Shown piece by piece: positions 1 through 6,814 of a DNA stretch of 64,000 nucleotides. Source of the stretch: Pseudomonas brassicacearum (GTDB lineage: Bacteria > Pseudomonadota > Gammaproteobacteria > Pseudomonadales > Pseudomonadaceae); the NCBI RefSeq assembly GCF_003732265.1, contig NZ_MOBK01000006.1:744001-808000 (forward strand). The letters run 5' to 3'. Numbering within the stretch: position 1 is the first letter of the stretch; each line of letters opens with the position of its first letter. Made by a program: the position numbers and the translations under genes. A model generated the notes under the pieces. That model did not search any database, was not told where the DNA came from, and was given only the letters and a program-made list of their open reading frames with translations.

Positions 1-405
1 GCCGTGGTGACGCTGGTGTTGGTGTTGTTGTTGAAGTTCGCGGCGGTGTTGGCGTTGATCGAACAGCAGCACAGTCTTTACCTGATCATCGTCCCGCTGA
101 TTGGCCGCAGCGCGATGCTAGGGTTATTCCTGACTACGCCGTATGTGCGCGCGGGCGGGTTGGGGCAGGCGCTGGCGGATCATCTGCCGCGTTTGGCGGG
201 TCAGCAGGTGTTGGCGATCAGTGCGGTGGCGTGTGTGCTGATTGCGGGGCTCAGCGGCGTTTGGGCGCTGGTGCTGGCAGCAGTGGTTTTTGCGTGGCTG
301 CGGCAGGTGATGGTGCGTCGATTGGGCGGGACGACGGGGGACACGGCGGGGGCGATGCTGGAGTTGCTGGAGATGGTGGTGCTGGTAGGATTGGCGTTGG
401 TCTGA
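1..405 (+). CDS. cobS: Adenosylcobinamide-GDP ribazoletransferase (cobalamin synthase), 3' part
   Basis: The reading frame is open from base 1, so the 5' part lies outside the window and about 134 residues remain of a family near 240. CobS is an inner-membrane enzyme that joins adenosylcobinamide-GDP to alpha-ribazole in the last steps of vitamin B12 assembly. The visible part has three or four hydrophobic helices and ends with the family signature RRLGGTTGDTAGAMLELLE (about 20 residues from the end), whose Gly-rich and acidic residues belong to the conserved cytoplasmic loop. The neighbouring B12 genes are presumably upstream of the window. The family call is firm; nothing can be said about its start or promoter. 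Confidence 0.93.
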   Translation, partial: AVVTLVLVLLLKFAAVLALIEQQHSLYLIIVPLIGRSAMLGLFLTTPYVRAGGLGQALADHLPRLAGQQVLAISAVACVLIAGLSGVWALVLAAVVFAWLRQVMVRRLGGTTGDTAGAMLELLEMVVLVGLALV

Positions 406-432
406 TGGTTTTTGTGCAGGATGTGCTGGCCT

Positions 433-517
433 CTTCGCGCGCAAGCCCGCTCCCACATTTAACCGAGTTCCTCCAGAGAGAATGCGGTCGAATGTGGGAG
501 CGGGCTTGCTCGCGAAG
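433..517. repeat. REP pair, GTGGGAGC family
   Basis: Two inverted copies of the motif GTGGGAGCGGGCTTGCTCGC face each other across about 35 bases, between cobS and the MarR gene. This is the usual head-to-head arrangement of Pseudomonas REP elements (REPIN). The left copy has a GCGCGC variant where most copies have GCGAGC. Confidence 0.9.
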
Positions 518-563
518 GCGCTCTGCCAGACACTCCAAATTGTTGATTAAAACCACCTGTAAC

Positions 564-598
564 TTGATTTAACACAACCGCGGGTATATACACGCACC
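564..598 (+). promoter_or_regulatory. marR promoter overlapping an operator, probable leaderless start
   Basis: A -35-like TTGATT (564-569) and a -10-like TATATA (585-590) stand 15 bases apart. The -10 lies inside GCGGGTATATACACGC (580-595), which differs at one base from the perfect palindrome in front of the next gene. The ATG of the regulator follows the site by three bases and no Shine-Dalgarno sequence is present. A start seven bases past the -10 would put the 5' end of the mRNA almost on the ATG. The operator is directly visible; the promoter and leaderless reading are inferred. Confidence 0.6.
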
Positions 599-1003
599 AT
601 GCTCGACTCCCAATGTTTATGCATCAACCTGCGTCGCGCCGCCCGTGGCGTCAGCAGGCATTACGACGGCGCTCTCGACGGCTTCGGGATCAACGTTGCC
701 CAGTATTCTTTGCTGTGTAATTTGCAGCGCCTGGATCAGCCAAGTATTTCTACCCTCGCCGAAGCCATGGGCCTGGACCGCAGCACCCTCGGGCGCAATT
801 TGCGTGTGCTTGAGGGTGAGGGGCTGGTGAAGCTGGTGGAGGGCGAGGACATGCGCAATCGCATTGTCCGCCTGACCGAGGCCGGTGCTGAGCGCCTGGC
901 AGCGGCCTTGCCGGCCTGGGAAGCGGCACAACAACGGTTGATTGACCGACTGGGCGTCGAAAAACGCGAAACCTTGCTGCGACTGCTGGACGAACTGGCC
1001 TGA
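599..1003 (+). CDS. MarR-family transcriptional regulator
   Basis: This is a 134-residue winged-helix protein. The recognition region runs from about residue 45 (SISTLAEAMGLDRSTLGRNL) into the wing (LVKLVEGEDMRNRIVRLTEAG, about 78-98), the usual MarR layout, with dimerising helices at both ends. The ATG at 599 is preceded by an operator-like palindrome and no ribosome binding site. The next gene, an MFS transporter, begins 53 bases after the stop and carries the same palindrome in its own leader. The obvious model is a repressor controlling itself and the exporter, released by the exporter's substrate, as is common for MarR/MFS pairs. The ligand is unknown. Confidence 0.9.
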   Translation: MLDSQCLCINLRRAARGVSRHYDGALDGFGINVAQYSLLCNLQRLDQPSISTLAEAMGLDRSTLGRNLRVLEGEGLVKLVEGEDMRNRIVRLTEAGAERLAAALPAWEAAQQRLIDRLGVEKRETLLRLLDELA

Positions 1004-1024
1004 AGCCGGTTTTTCCGATCTTAA

Positions 1025-1040
1025 GCGGGTATATACCCGC
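1025..1040. promoter_or_regulatory. Perfect palindromic operator before the MFS gene
   Basis: GCGGGTATATACCCGC is a perfect 16-base palindrome between marR and the MFS gene. It contains TATATA (1030-1035), which could be the -10 element of a separate MFS promoter, so a bound repressor would block RNA polymerase directly. The copy before marR (580-595) matches it at 15 of 16 bases. Confidence 0.75.
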
Positions 1041-1056
1041 TACCGGAGAACAAGAA

Positions 1057-2265
1057 ATGACATCGATGTGGCGTACGTGCGGTTGGGTGCTGGTGGGCAG
1101 TGCGCTGATCCTTGCGTTGTCGTTGGGCGTGCGCCACGGCTTCGGGCTGTTTCTGGCGCCGATGAGCGCCGAGTTCGGCTGGGGGCGTGAAACCTTTGCG
1201 TTTGCCATCGCCTTGCAGAACCTGATCTGGGGCCTGGCGCAACCCTTCACTGGCGCGTTGGCCGACCGCTTCGGGGCGGCGAAAGTGGTGCTGGTCGGTG
1301 GCGTATTTTATGCGCTGGGCCTGGTGTTCATGGGGATGTCCGATTCCGCTGTGACCCTGTCCCTGAGCGCCGGCCTGTTGATCGGCATCGGTCTGTCCGG
1401 CACTTCGTTCTCGGTGATCCTCGGCGTGGTCGGCCGTGCGGTGCCGCCAGAGAAGCGCAGCATGGGCATGGGCATCGCCAGTGCGGCCGGCTCGTTCGGC
1501 CAGTTCGCGATGTTGCCCGGCACGTTGGGCTTGATCGGCTGGCTCGGCTGGTCCGCCGCGTTGCTGGTGCTGGGCCTGTTGGTGGCGTTGATCGTGCCGC
1601 TGGTGAGCATGCTCAAGGACAAACCGCTGCCGACGCTCGGCCATGAACAAACCCTCTCCGAAGCGCTGCGCGAAGCCTGCTCCCATTCGGGATTCTGGCT
1701 GTTGGCGTTCGGCTTTTTCGTCTGCGGTTTCCAGGTGGTATTCATCGGCGTGCATCTGCCGGCGTATCTGGTGGATCAACACCTTCCAGCCACGGTTGGC
1801 ACCACGGTGCTGGCGCTGATCGGGTTGTTCAATATCTTCGGTACCTACACCGCCGGATGGCTCGGCGGGCGCATGTCCAAACCGCGTTTGCTCACCGGGC
1901 TGTACCTGTTGCGGGCGGTGGTGATCACGCTGTTTCTGTGGGCACCGGTCACGACGACCACGGCGTACCTGTTCGGCATGGCCATGGGGTTCTTGTGGCT
2001 CTCTACCGTACCGCTGACCAACGGCACCGTGGCGACCTTGTTCGGTGTGCGTAACCTGTCCATGCTCGGCGGCATTGTGTTCCTGTTTCACCAGCTCGGT
2101 TCGTTTCTAGGCGGCTGGTTGGGCGGGGTGGTGTACGACCGGACCGGGAGCTATGACTTGATCTGGCAAGTGGCAATTCTCTTGAGTCTGTTGGCCGCCG
2201 CCCTGAACTGGCCAGTGCGTGAGCGGCCGGTGGCGCGCCTGCGAACACAGATGAGTGCGACATGA
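1057..2265 (+). CDS. MFS transporter, monocarboxylate/OFA-like
   Basis: This 402-residue inner-membrane protein has twelve predicted hydrophobic segments and a longer central loop near residue 190 (KDKPLPTLGHEQTLSEALRE). The loop GALADRFGAAKV (about 67-78) corresponds to the conserved MFS loop between helices 2 and 3. The N-terminus (GVRHGFGLFLAPMSAEFGW) resembles oxalate/formate or monocarboxylate-type carriers. GGAG at 1044 gives a ribosome binding site for ATG 1057. It sits directly behind a MarR regulator and shares its operator, so efflux of a small organic acid or toxic compound is likely, but the substrate cannot be read from sequence. A 40-residue ORF overlaps its stop codon. Confidence 0.88.
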   Translation: MTSMWRTCGWVLVGSALILALSLGVRHGFGLFLAPMSAEFGWGRETFAFAIALQNLIWGLAQPFTGALADRFGAAKVVLVGGVFYALGLVFMGMSDSAVTLSLSAGLLIGIGLSGTSFSVILGVVGRAVPPEKRSMGMGIASAAGSFGQFAMLPGTLGLIGWLGWSAALLVLGLLVALIVPLVSMLKDKPLPTLGHEQTLSEALREACSHSGFWLLAFGFFVCGFQVVFIGVHLPAYLVDQHLPATVGTTVLALIGLFNIFGTYTAGWLGGRMSKPRLLTGLYLLRAVVITLFLWAPVTTTTAYLFGMAMGFLWLSTVPLTNGTVATLFGVRNLSMLGGIVFLFHQLGSFLGGWLGGVVYDRTGSYDLIWQVAILLSLLAAALNWPVRERPVARLRTQMSAT

Positions 2266-2384
2266 ACAGTCTTTGGCCGCGAATCGCTGTAGCGGCACTC
2301 TGCGCCTTGCTACTGGCATTGTCATGGTGGGGCTGGCACCAGGGCGGGCTGGCGCTGATGCAGTTGGGCATGGGTACTTGCTAG
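2262..2384 (+). CDS. Small membrane protein, 40 residues
   Basis: An ATG at 2262 overlaps the MFS stop as ATGA, which implies translational coupling. The frame runs 40 codons to TAG at 2382. The product begins MNSLWPR, has one hydrophobic stretch ([18 protein letters not shown]) from about residue 8 to 25, and ends in a short tail with GMGTC. One positive residue precedes the helix. No family is recognised. It might assist the transporter, or merely be a membrane micropeptide of the same operon. It is too short for standard gene finders, so its support is the overlap, the membrane-like composition and the absence of a better use of these bases. Confidence 0.55.
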   Translation: MNSLWPRIAVAALCALLLALSWWGWHQGGLALMQLGMGTC

Positions 2385-2439
2385 CGAGCGGCGAGGGCGA
2401 GTAACTTCGTTTTTGACGACTTATCAAGGATGCACCGAC

Positions 2440-2988
2440 ATGCTGATGCGCTGGATTGCAGTCCCCGCGTTGCTGATGGCATTGACCGGGCTGGCTCAGG
2501 CCGAGTGCCCTGAACTGCTGCAAGGTTCATTGCAAAAACTGCGGGCCAAGGAATCGATCGACCTGTGCCAACGGTTCGAGGGTAAACCGCTGGTGGTGGT
2601 CAATACCGCGAGCCACTGCGGTTTCGCCCCGCAGTTCAAAAGCCTTGAGGCGCTCAATCAGCGCTTCAAGGGAGAGGGGCTGGAGGTGATTGGCGTTCCT
2701 TCCAACGATTTCAAGCAAGAGTCCAAGGACACCGCCGAGACCGCCAAGGTTTGTTACGTGAATTACGGCGTGACCTTCACCATGACCGAACCTCAGGCAG
2801 TGCGAGGCGACGACGCGACACACCTGTTCAAGGTCCTGGCCGCGCAGAGCAGCGCGCCGAAGTGGAATTTCTACAAATACGTGGTCGATCGCAAAGGCCA
2901 GGTGATCGCCAGTTTCTCCAGCCTGACCAAACCTGATGATCCGGAGTTCATTGCTGCGGTGCAGCAAGCCCTGGCTTCCCAACCCTGA
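2440..2988 (+). CDS. Glutathione peroxidase family protein, exported
   Basis: This 182-residue thiol peroxidase reduces hydroperoxides. The start at ATG 2440 has AAGGA nine bases upstream and gives a clear signal peptide ([21 protein letters not shown]), so the enzyme is probably periplasmic. The mature part shows the family hallmarks: [19 protein letters not shown] with the peroxidatic Cys (not selenocysteine), then GVPSNDF, and [14 protein letters not shown] near the C-terminus. A second cysteine in AKVCYVNYG could resolve the sulfenic acid as in thioredoxin-dependent members. An in-frame TTG at 2413 would spoil the signal peptide and is rejected. Transcription ends at a hairpin shared with the convergent fadL-like gene. 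Confidence 0.92.
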   Translation: MLMRWIAVPALLMALTGLAQAECPELLQGSLQKLRAKESIDLCQRFEGKPLVVVNTASHCGFAPQFKSLEALNQRFKGEGLEVIGVPSNDFKQESKDTAETAKVCYVNYGVTFTMTEPQAVRGDDATHLFKVLAAQSSAPKWNFYKYVVDRKGQVIASFSSLTKPDDPEFIAAVQQALASQP

Positions 2989-3000
2989 TCAGCGCCCATT

Positions 3001-3039
3001 AAAAAGCCCCGCCTCTGTACCAGAGAGCGGGGCTTTTTT
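3001..3039. terminator. Bidirectional rho-independent terminator
   Basis: AAAAAGCCCCGC and GCGGGGCTTTTTT form a GC-rich hairpin with A and T runs on either side, placed between two convergent genes, so it can serve both strands. Confidence 0.88.
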
Positions 3040-3077
3040 GATTCAGCACGCGAGCGGTTCAGCCTCGCCTTGAATCA

Positions 3078-4349
3078 TCAGAAGCGGTAGGTCGCGCCGA
3101 CACCGAAACCGTTCGCCCAGTTTTCATACTTGGCGTTGTAGGTCTGGCCACGGTCGTTGCTGTTGTTGACCTTGACCGACTCTTCGCGCAGGTACGAGTA
3201 CGCTACGTCGATGGTCAGGTCGTCGGTCGGGCTCCAGCCAGCGCCCAGGCTGAAAATCTTGCGATCGCCAGTCGGGATGCGTGGGGAACGGTCGGTGTTG
3301 TTGGTCGGTGCCTGGTCAACGGACAGACCGGTACGCAGGACCCATTCCTTGTTCAACTGGTAGGACGCGCCGATGGCGTGAGCCCAGGTGTCGTGCCAGT
3401 TCTGTTCTTCGGTGATGGTACCGAACTGACCGTTCAGCACGGCTGGAACACCTTTGCTTTCGACGGTGATTTCTTTCAGGCGGCTCCAGCGAGTCCAGGT
3501 GCTGCCTGCGTAAAGAGTCCACTTGTCGTCGAGCTGGTGAGTGACCGAGAAGTCCACCGATTCAGGCGTGGTCAGGTCCAGCGAAGCGTCGTATTTCTGG
3601 CTTGGGTTCTGGCCGATGAGGCCCAGCACGTTGTAGTTGACCTTGGTGTCACCGTCGAGCTTGTACTTCACTTTCGAGTGGTAGGTCAGGCCGACGCGAG
3701 TGCTGTCGGTGGCTTGAACCAGTACGCCGATGTTGTAGCCCAGTGCGGTGTCGTCACCCTTGATCTTGACCTTGCCATCTGGCGCGGCCTGGGTGATCGA
3801 AAGGTTCGATTCCAGGGTGCCGTCGATGCGGTTGATGGTCGGGCCGAAACCGATGGACACCTTGTCGTTGAAGGCGTAGCTGACAGTCGGTTGCAGGGTG
3901 ACGATCTTGACTTCGCTCTTGCTGCCGAAGTAACGACCGGCAAAGCCGTTTTCGTAGTCAGTTACCAGACCGAACGGTGCGTACACACCGATACCGAATG
4001 CCCAGTGGTCATCGATTGGCTTGACGTAGTAGCCCATCGGCACGCCCATGAAAGGGACCATGTCACCTTTGTTGGTACCGCCATTTGGACTGGAGCTGGC
4101 GTTGCTGATGTCAGTGTGTGCGTCGATGAATGCAACACCGCCGGTCACTTGTTCGCGCTTGATGCGGGACATGCCGGCAGGGTTGCCAACAATGGTGGAT
4201 GCGTCGTCGGCAGAAGAAGATCGCCCGGCAAAACCTGTCCCCATCCCGCTGATGCTTTGTTCGTTAAGGGCAAAGCCACTTGCAAAGAGCTGGGTGGATG
4301 CCAGGGTAACGGCGAGGCTAAGGGTGGTTTTGAGCATTACTTTTTTCAT
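3078..4349 (-). CDS. FadL/OmpP1-type outer membrane protein
   Basis: This 423-residue protein belongs to the FadL family of 14-stranded outer-membrane channels for long-chain fatty acids and other hydrophobic compounds. A signal peptide ends at LFASGFAL, and the mature N-terminus contains the hatch-domain hallmark NEQSISGMGTGFAGRSS followed by DASTIVGNPAGMSRI. The protein ends in alternating strands with a terminal aromatic (GVGATYRF), the outer-membrane assembly signal. CAGGAG lies upstream of the ATG. The genus has several FadL paralogues and nothing here says which substrate this one takes. It is monocistronic and ends at the bidirectional terminator. Confidence 0.92.
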   Translation of the reverse strand: MKKVMLKTTLSLAVTLASTQLFASGFALNEQSISGMGTGFAGRSSSADDASTIVGNPAGMSRIKREQVTGGVAFIDAHTDISNASSSPNGGTNKGDMVPFMGVPMGYYVKPIDDHWAFGIGVYAPFGLVTDYENGFAGRYFGSKSEVKIVTLQPTVSYAFNDKVSIGFGPTINRIDGTLESNLSITQAAPDGKVKIKGDDTALGYNIGVLVQATDSTRVGLTYHSKVKYKLDGDTKVNYNVLGLIGQNPSQKYDASLDLTTPESVDFSVTHQLDDKWTLYAGSTWTRWSRLKEITVESKGVPAVLNGQFGTITEEQNWHDTWAHAIGASYQLNKEWVLRTGLSVDQAPTNNTDRSPRIPTGDRKIFSLGAGWSPTDDLTIDVAYSYLREESVKVNNSNDRGQTYNAKYENWANGFGVGATYRF

Positions 4350-4495
4350 TATTAGAACTCCTGGTGATCACCGGGGCGAAAATTACCAACATTTTCGTCC
4401 CAGCGCTATAGGCTGTATGGCTTGAGTTAGAGCGGTTTTGTAGGACAATCAGACCAGATTCGCAGCCGGATGCACGATCTTGTGAAACCGGTGGG

Positions 4496-4978
4496 TCAGC
4501 AGGCGACCTGATTCAGCGGTGAAACACAGGTTTGCCAGGCGCAAGTGAAGTCGCGCAGGCGTCCTTGAGGCTGAAAGGTCTGACGCCAGATTCGGGCCAT
4601 GCCCAACAAATCATCGGCGGCGGGGAGGGGAGTGTTCTGTTCTTCGACCAGCAGCCAGGCAATGGCGGTGGCGTAACGCAGGTTGACGGTCAATTCCAGG
4701 TGCGGCCCGCTGAGGAAGGCATGTTGGCTGGCGAGGCCGCGGACGAGACTTGCGCGTTCCGGGTCGAGGGCCAGGTAGTGATCCCAAAGTGCCTGGTGGC
4801 GGGGTTCGGCGATTCGGTACAGGCCGTGTCCACGGCGGTCATGCAGGGCGGAACCAAGGGCTGACTGACTGGCGGCGATGCCCAGCAGCAAGGATTCGGC
4901 AGTTGCGCTATGGCGTCCGAGGTAGATCAAGGTCGGACGAATCACATAACGGCACAGTTCGCTGGCAGCGATACCCAT
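4496..4978 (-). CDS. Hypothetical protein with a lysozyme-like pattern
   Basis: This 160-residue protein starts at an ATG with GAGG five bases upstream. I do not recognise a named family with certainty. Residues about 25-55 (ATAESLLLGIAASQSALGSA, then HGLYRIAEPRHQALW) resemble the Glu-containing helix and following G-Y/Q segment of transglycosylase-like phage proteins, where the second motif reads GLYQIEP. At the position where a catalytic Glu would be expected in such proteins the sequence has Gln (AASQSALG). A tail-proximal WRQTFQPQGRLRDFTCAW may form the C-terminal helices. There is no signal peptide. The similarity is weak and comes from pattern memory only. Confidence 0.6.
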   Translation of the reverse strand: MGIAASELCRYVIRPTLIYLGRHSATAESLLLGIAASQSALGSALHDRRGHGLYRIAEPRHQALWDHYLALDPERASLVRGLASQHAFLSGPHLELTVNLRYATAIAWLLVEEQNTPLPAADDLLGMARIWRQTFQPQGRLRDFTCAWQTCVSPLNQVAC

Positions 4979-5199
4979 AAAGCCCTCGAAACATGAAGTG
5001 GGCGGCGATACCTGAAGGGGGCCTTGGCAGCGGTGGATCGAATCAGGCTCGCCGGAAGCGGATCAAACCGCTTGAGTTGAAGTGTAGTGTCATATTCGCG
5101 CTGTAAAGGACTGTTTTTAAAATATTTCCAGCTTCGAGTTATAACCGTTATATCGGTTAGTGCTTAGCGAGTTGCAGCGAAAAGGGAAATATCGGGCAA

Positions 5200-5231
5200 T
5201 AAAAAGCCCCGCTTTTTGAGCGGGGCTTTTG
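5200..5231 (-). terminator. Rho-independent terminator
   Basis: AAAAAGCCCCGC, a TTTTTGA loop and GCGGGGCTTTT form a hairpin just beyond the stop of the small minus-strand gene at 5254. A and T runs on both sides would let it act in either direction. Confidence 0.85.
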
Positions 5232-5253
5232 CTTTTTCAGTGTTTCTGGCGTC

Positions 5254-5478
5254 TCAGGCAATCAATGCCTGGCGGGTACGCTCGATCACGGCCTGCAGCG
5301 GCTCTGCGCTGGAGTATTGATCGGGGTACAGGCGTTCGCTGTGACGAGCGATGCCGTGTTCGTTGACCAGAGTGAAACTGAAGCAGCCTTTGCGAGCAGC
5401 CATGATCAGGCAGTTCATTGGAGCGAAAGCGTTGGTTAGGGTGCGAATGGCATCCTGAGTGTGGATTTGAGTAGACAT
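5254..5478 (-). CDS. Small hypothetical protein, 74 residues
   Basis: The product begins MSTQIHTQDAIRTLTNAF and has no signal peptide or membrane segment. A short beta-like stretch (KGCFSFTLVNEHGIARHSERL, about 30-50) is followed by a helix (AEPLQAVIERTRQALIA). AGGA stands about eleven bases before the ATG, and a strong terminator follows 22 bases after the stop, so this is a self-contained transcription unit. I know no function; short soluble proteins of this kind are common in the genus. Confidence 0.75.
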   Translation of the reverse strand: MSTQIHTQDAIRTLTNAFAPMNCLIMAARKGCFSFTLVNEHGIARHSERLYPDQYSSAEPLQAVIERTRQALIA

Positions 5479-6301
5479 AGTGTTGGTGTTCCTACAAGCG
5501 ACACGGATAAGAGCCGTGCAAAATTAAAACGTTCCAGTGACGACGACCACCATTGGTCGAACGAAGAACCCGACTGGAACAAAGCAGCCAGTTTGAAGCG
5601 CTGATAATTGGCGCGCTTGGGCTGGCAGGTAGGTACTTAGGAGGGCAGGCAACACATCAAGGGCAAAGGTTCTGGGCCCGGGGTGAAGATCCTGATCAAT
5701 TTGCAGGCTGGTTCGGTCAGAGTAAGTGAGCTTCGCAACACCCTTCGCTTTGTTCGAAGGCTGTGTTGGCGCAAGGTTTACCTGGAAACCATCGAGGTGG
5801 TCGATCCTGTTTTGTCGGTAGAGGCTTCTCTTGAGGGAAGGCTGACCGCGAGGATTTGTTCGACCAGAATTGACTTTCAGCTTGGTACTAACGCCGCGGA
5901 TACTAACGGATTGAATTTGAGAATGGAAGTGTGTTAGCAAAAAAGAACGAGGAGTCTGGCCAGAGCGGCCTGCAATCGCTCACATTCCGACCGGTGGTGG
6001 CTGTCACTCATCGGCTCGCAATCTGCCTGGATCAAGGGTTTTGCCGATTTATCCCCAGAGGCCATGCAAAAACGCGCCGAAAAAGTGCATCCATATAACC
6101 GTCGCCAAGGTACTTGTGCACATAAGTTGCGCAGACTGTAACCCTACTGTCATCCAGGCCTCACCCGCAGTGGGTGCCTGTATTGAAAATTTAAGTCAAT
6201 GAAAAACATCGCTTTTTTTTACTGGTGAAAAAATCGTCAGTTTGACTGCGAGCCCCATTCCACAGGGCTTTGCGCGAGTTCAAGAGCGGTTGTCCACTGA
6301 G

Positions 6302-6322
6302 TTATCCACAGCTTCTGTGGAT
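6302..6322. promoter_or_regulatory. DnaA-box-like inverted pair
   Basis: TTATCCACA (6302-6310) is a perfect match to the DnaA-box consensus, and ATCCACAG is repeated in inverted form as CTGTGGAT after three bases. A related TTATCCCCA lies near 6050. The same arrangement recurs at 26602-26624. Confidence 0.45.
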
Positions 6323-6325
6323 TGT

Positions 6326-6365
6326 CCCGAGCGCTTGCTCTAGCACGGGCGTGCCGGGTTTTTTT
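6326..6365 (+). terminator. Terminator-like hairpin inside the gene-poor stretch
   Basis: CCCG (6326-6329) pairs with CGGG (about 6354-6357) around an inner GCAC/GTGC stem, followed by seven T residues. No annotated gene ends here on the plus strand, so it may end a small RNA or attenuate the transcript of the Sel1-like gene. Confidence 0.5.
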
Positions 6366-6429
6366 AGGCTTTACCTGTAAGAAAAAAAGAGTAGAGTTGC
6401 GCGCCTTCCGATCTGTCCCACAGTGCTTT

Positions 6430-6753
6430 ATGAAGTTTCGCTCAGTATCAATCTCTGCTACCTCCACACCTCAACGTGTTACCCCACCCAAGCGTTTTTC
6501 GATGCGCGTAGCCGAATGGCTGCTGGACAGTCCGCGTCTTGGGGATAACCCCAACATCAAGCACTTTGCCGGGCGCTTGCTCAAACAGCCTGCCCGTGAA
6601 GGCGTGGTGGCTGCGCAAAGTCGCCTCGGACAACTGATGTGCCGTGAATGCGGGAATGCCCGTGATCGCCGCATTGGCCAGGACCTGCTGCGTCAGGCCG
6701 CCCGGGCAGGGGACGCGCGCGCGCAGCAGGAACTGGGCCTGATCGAAGACTGA
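6430..6753 (+). CDS. Short Sel1-like repeat protein
   Basis: This 107-residue soluble protein has its likely start at ATG 6430 (MKFRSVSIS); the ribosome binding site is weak, and ATG 6502 (MRVAEWLLDSPRLGD) is the alternative. The C-terminal half (about 50-107) has the spacing of two Sel1/TPR-like helix pairs: GVVAAQSRLGQLMC and GQDLLRQAARAGDARAQQELG, with the Ala/Gly pattern of Sel1 repeats. Such repeats bind other proteins. The next gene, rmuC, starts 61 bases later and may share its transcript. No catalytic motif is present. Confidence 0.78.
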   Translation: MKFRSVSISATSTPQRVTPPKRFSMRVAEWLLDSPRLGDNPNIKHFAGRLLKQPAREGVVAAQSRLGQLMCRECGNARDRRIGQDLLRQAARAGDARAQQELGLIED

Positions 6754-6814
6754 GCTGTCCAAGTCAGGTGGCCTTGGTTAACCTTCAAGCTTTATCTCAT
6801 CGGCAGGAATCTCT

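Larger units (their letters stand above)
5479..6429. other. Gene-poor stretch of about 950 bases
   Basis: No convincing gene is visible. Two overlapping open frames (minus 5524-5940 and plus 5683-5937) have codon use unlike the neighbours, including AGA, AGG and TTG, and no ribosome binding site, so I leave them out. From about 6120 the sequence is AT-richer, with A and T tracts near 6200-6235, a TTATCCACA box with an inverted partner at 6302-6322, and a terminator-like hairpin at 6326-6365. The right part could hold a small RNA or the promoter of the next gene. Confidence 0.5.

Noticed and set aside
433..517. Possible CRISPR-like repeats in intergenic gaps
   Set aside because: The repeated 20-mers are inverted pairs scattered between genes, not regularly spaced direct repeats, and fit REP elements.
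1021..2091. 356-codon minus-strand frame opposite the MFS gene
   Set aside because: Composition rich in Gln, His and Arg is the typical antisense shadow of a hydrophobic membrane-protein gene.
5524..5940. Overlapping open frames on both strands (138 and 84 codons)
   Set aside because: No ribosome binding site, codon use with AGA/AGG/TTG unlike the neighbours, no recognisable motif; treated as gene-poor DNA.
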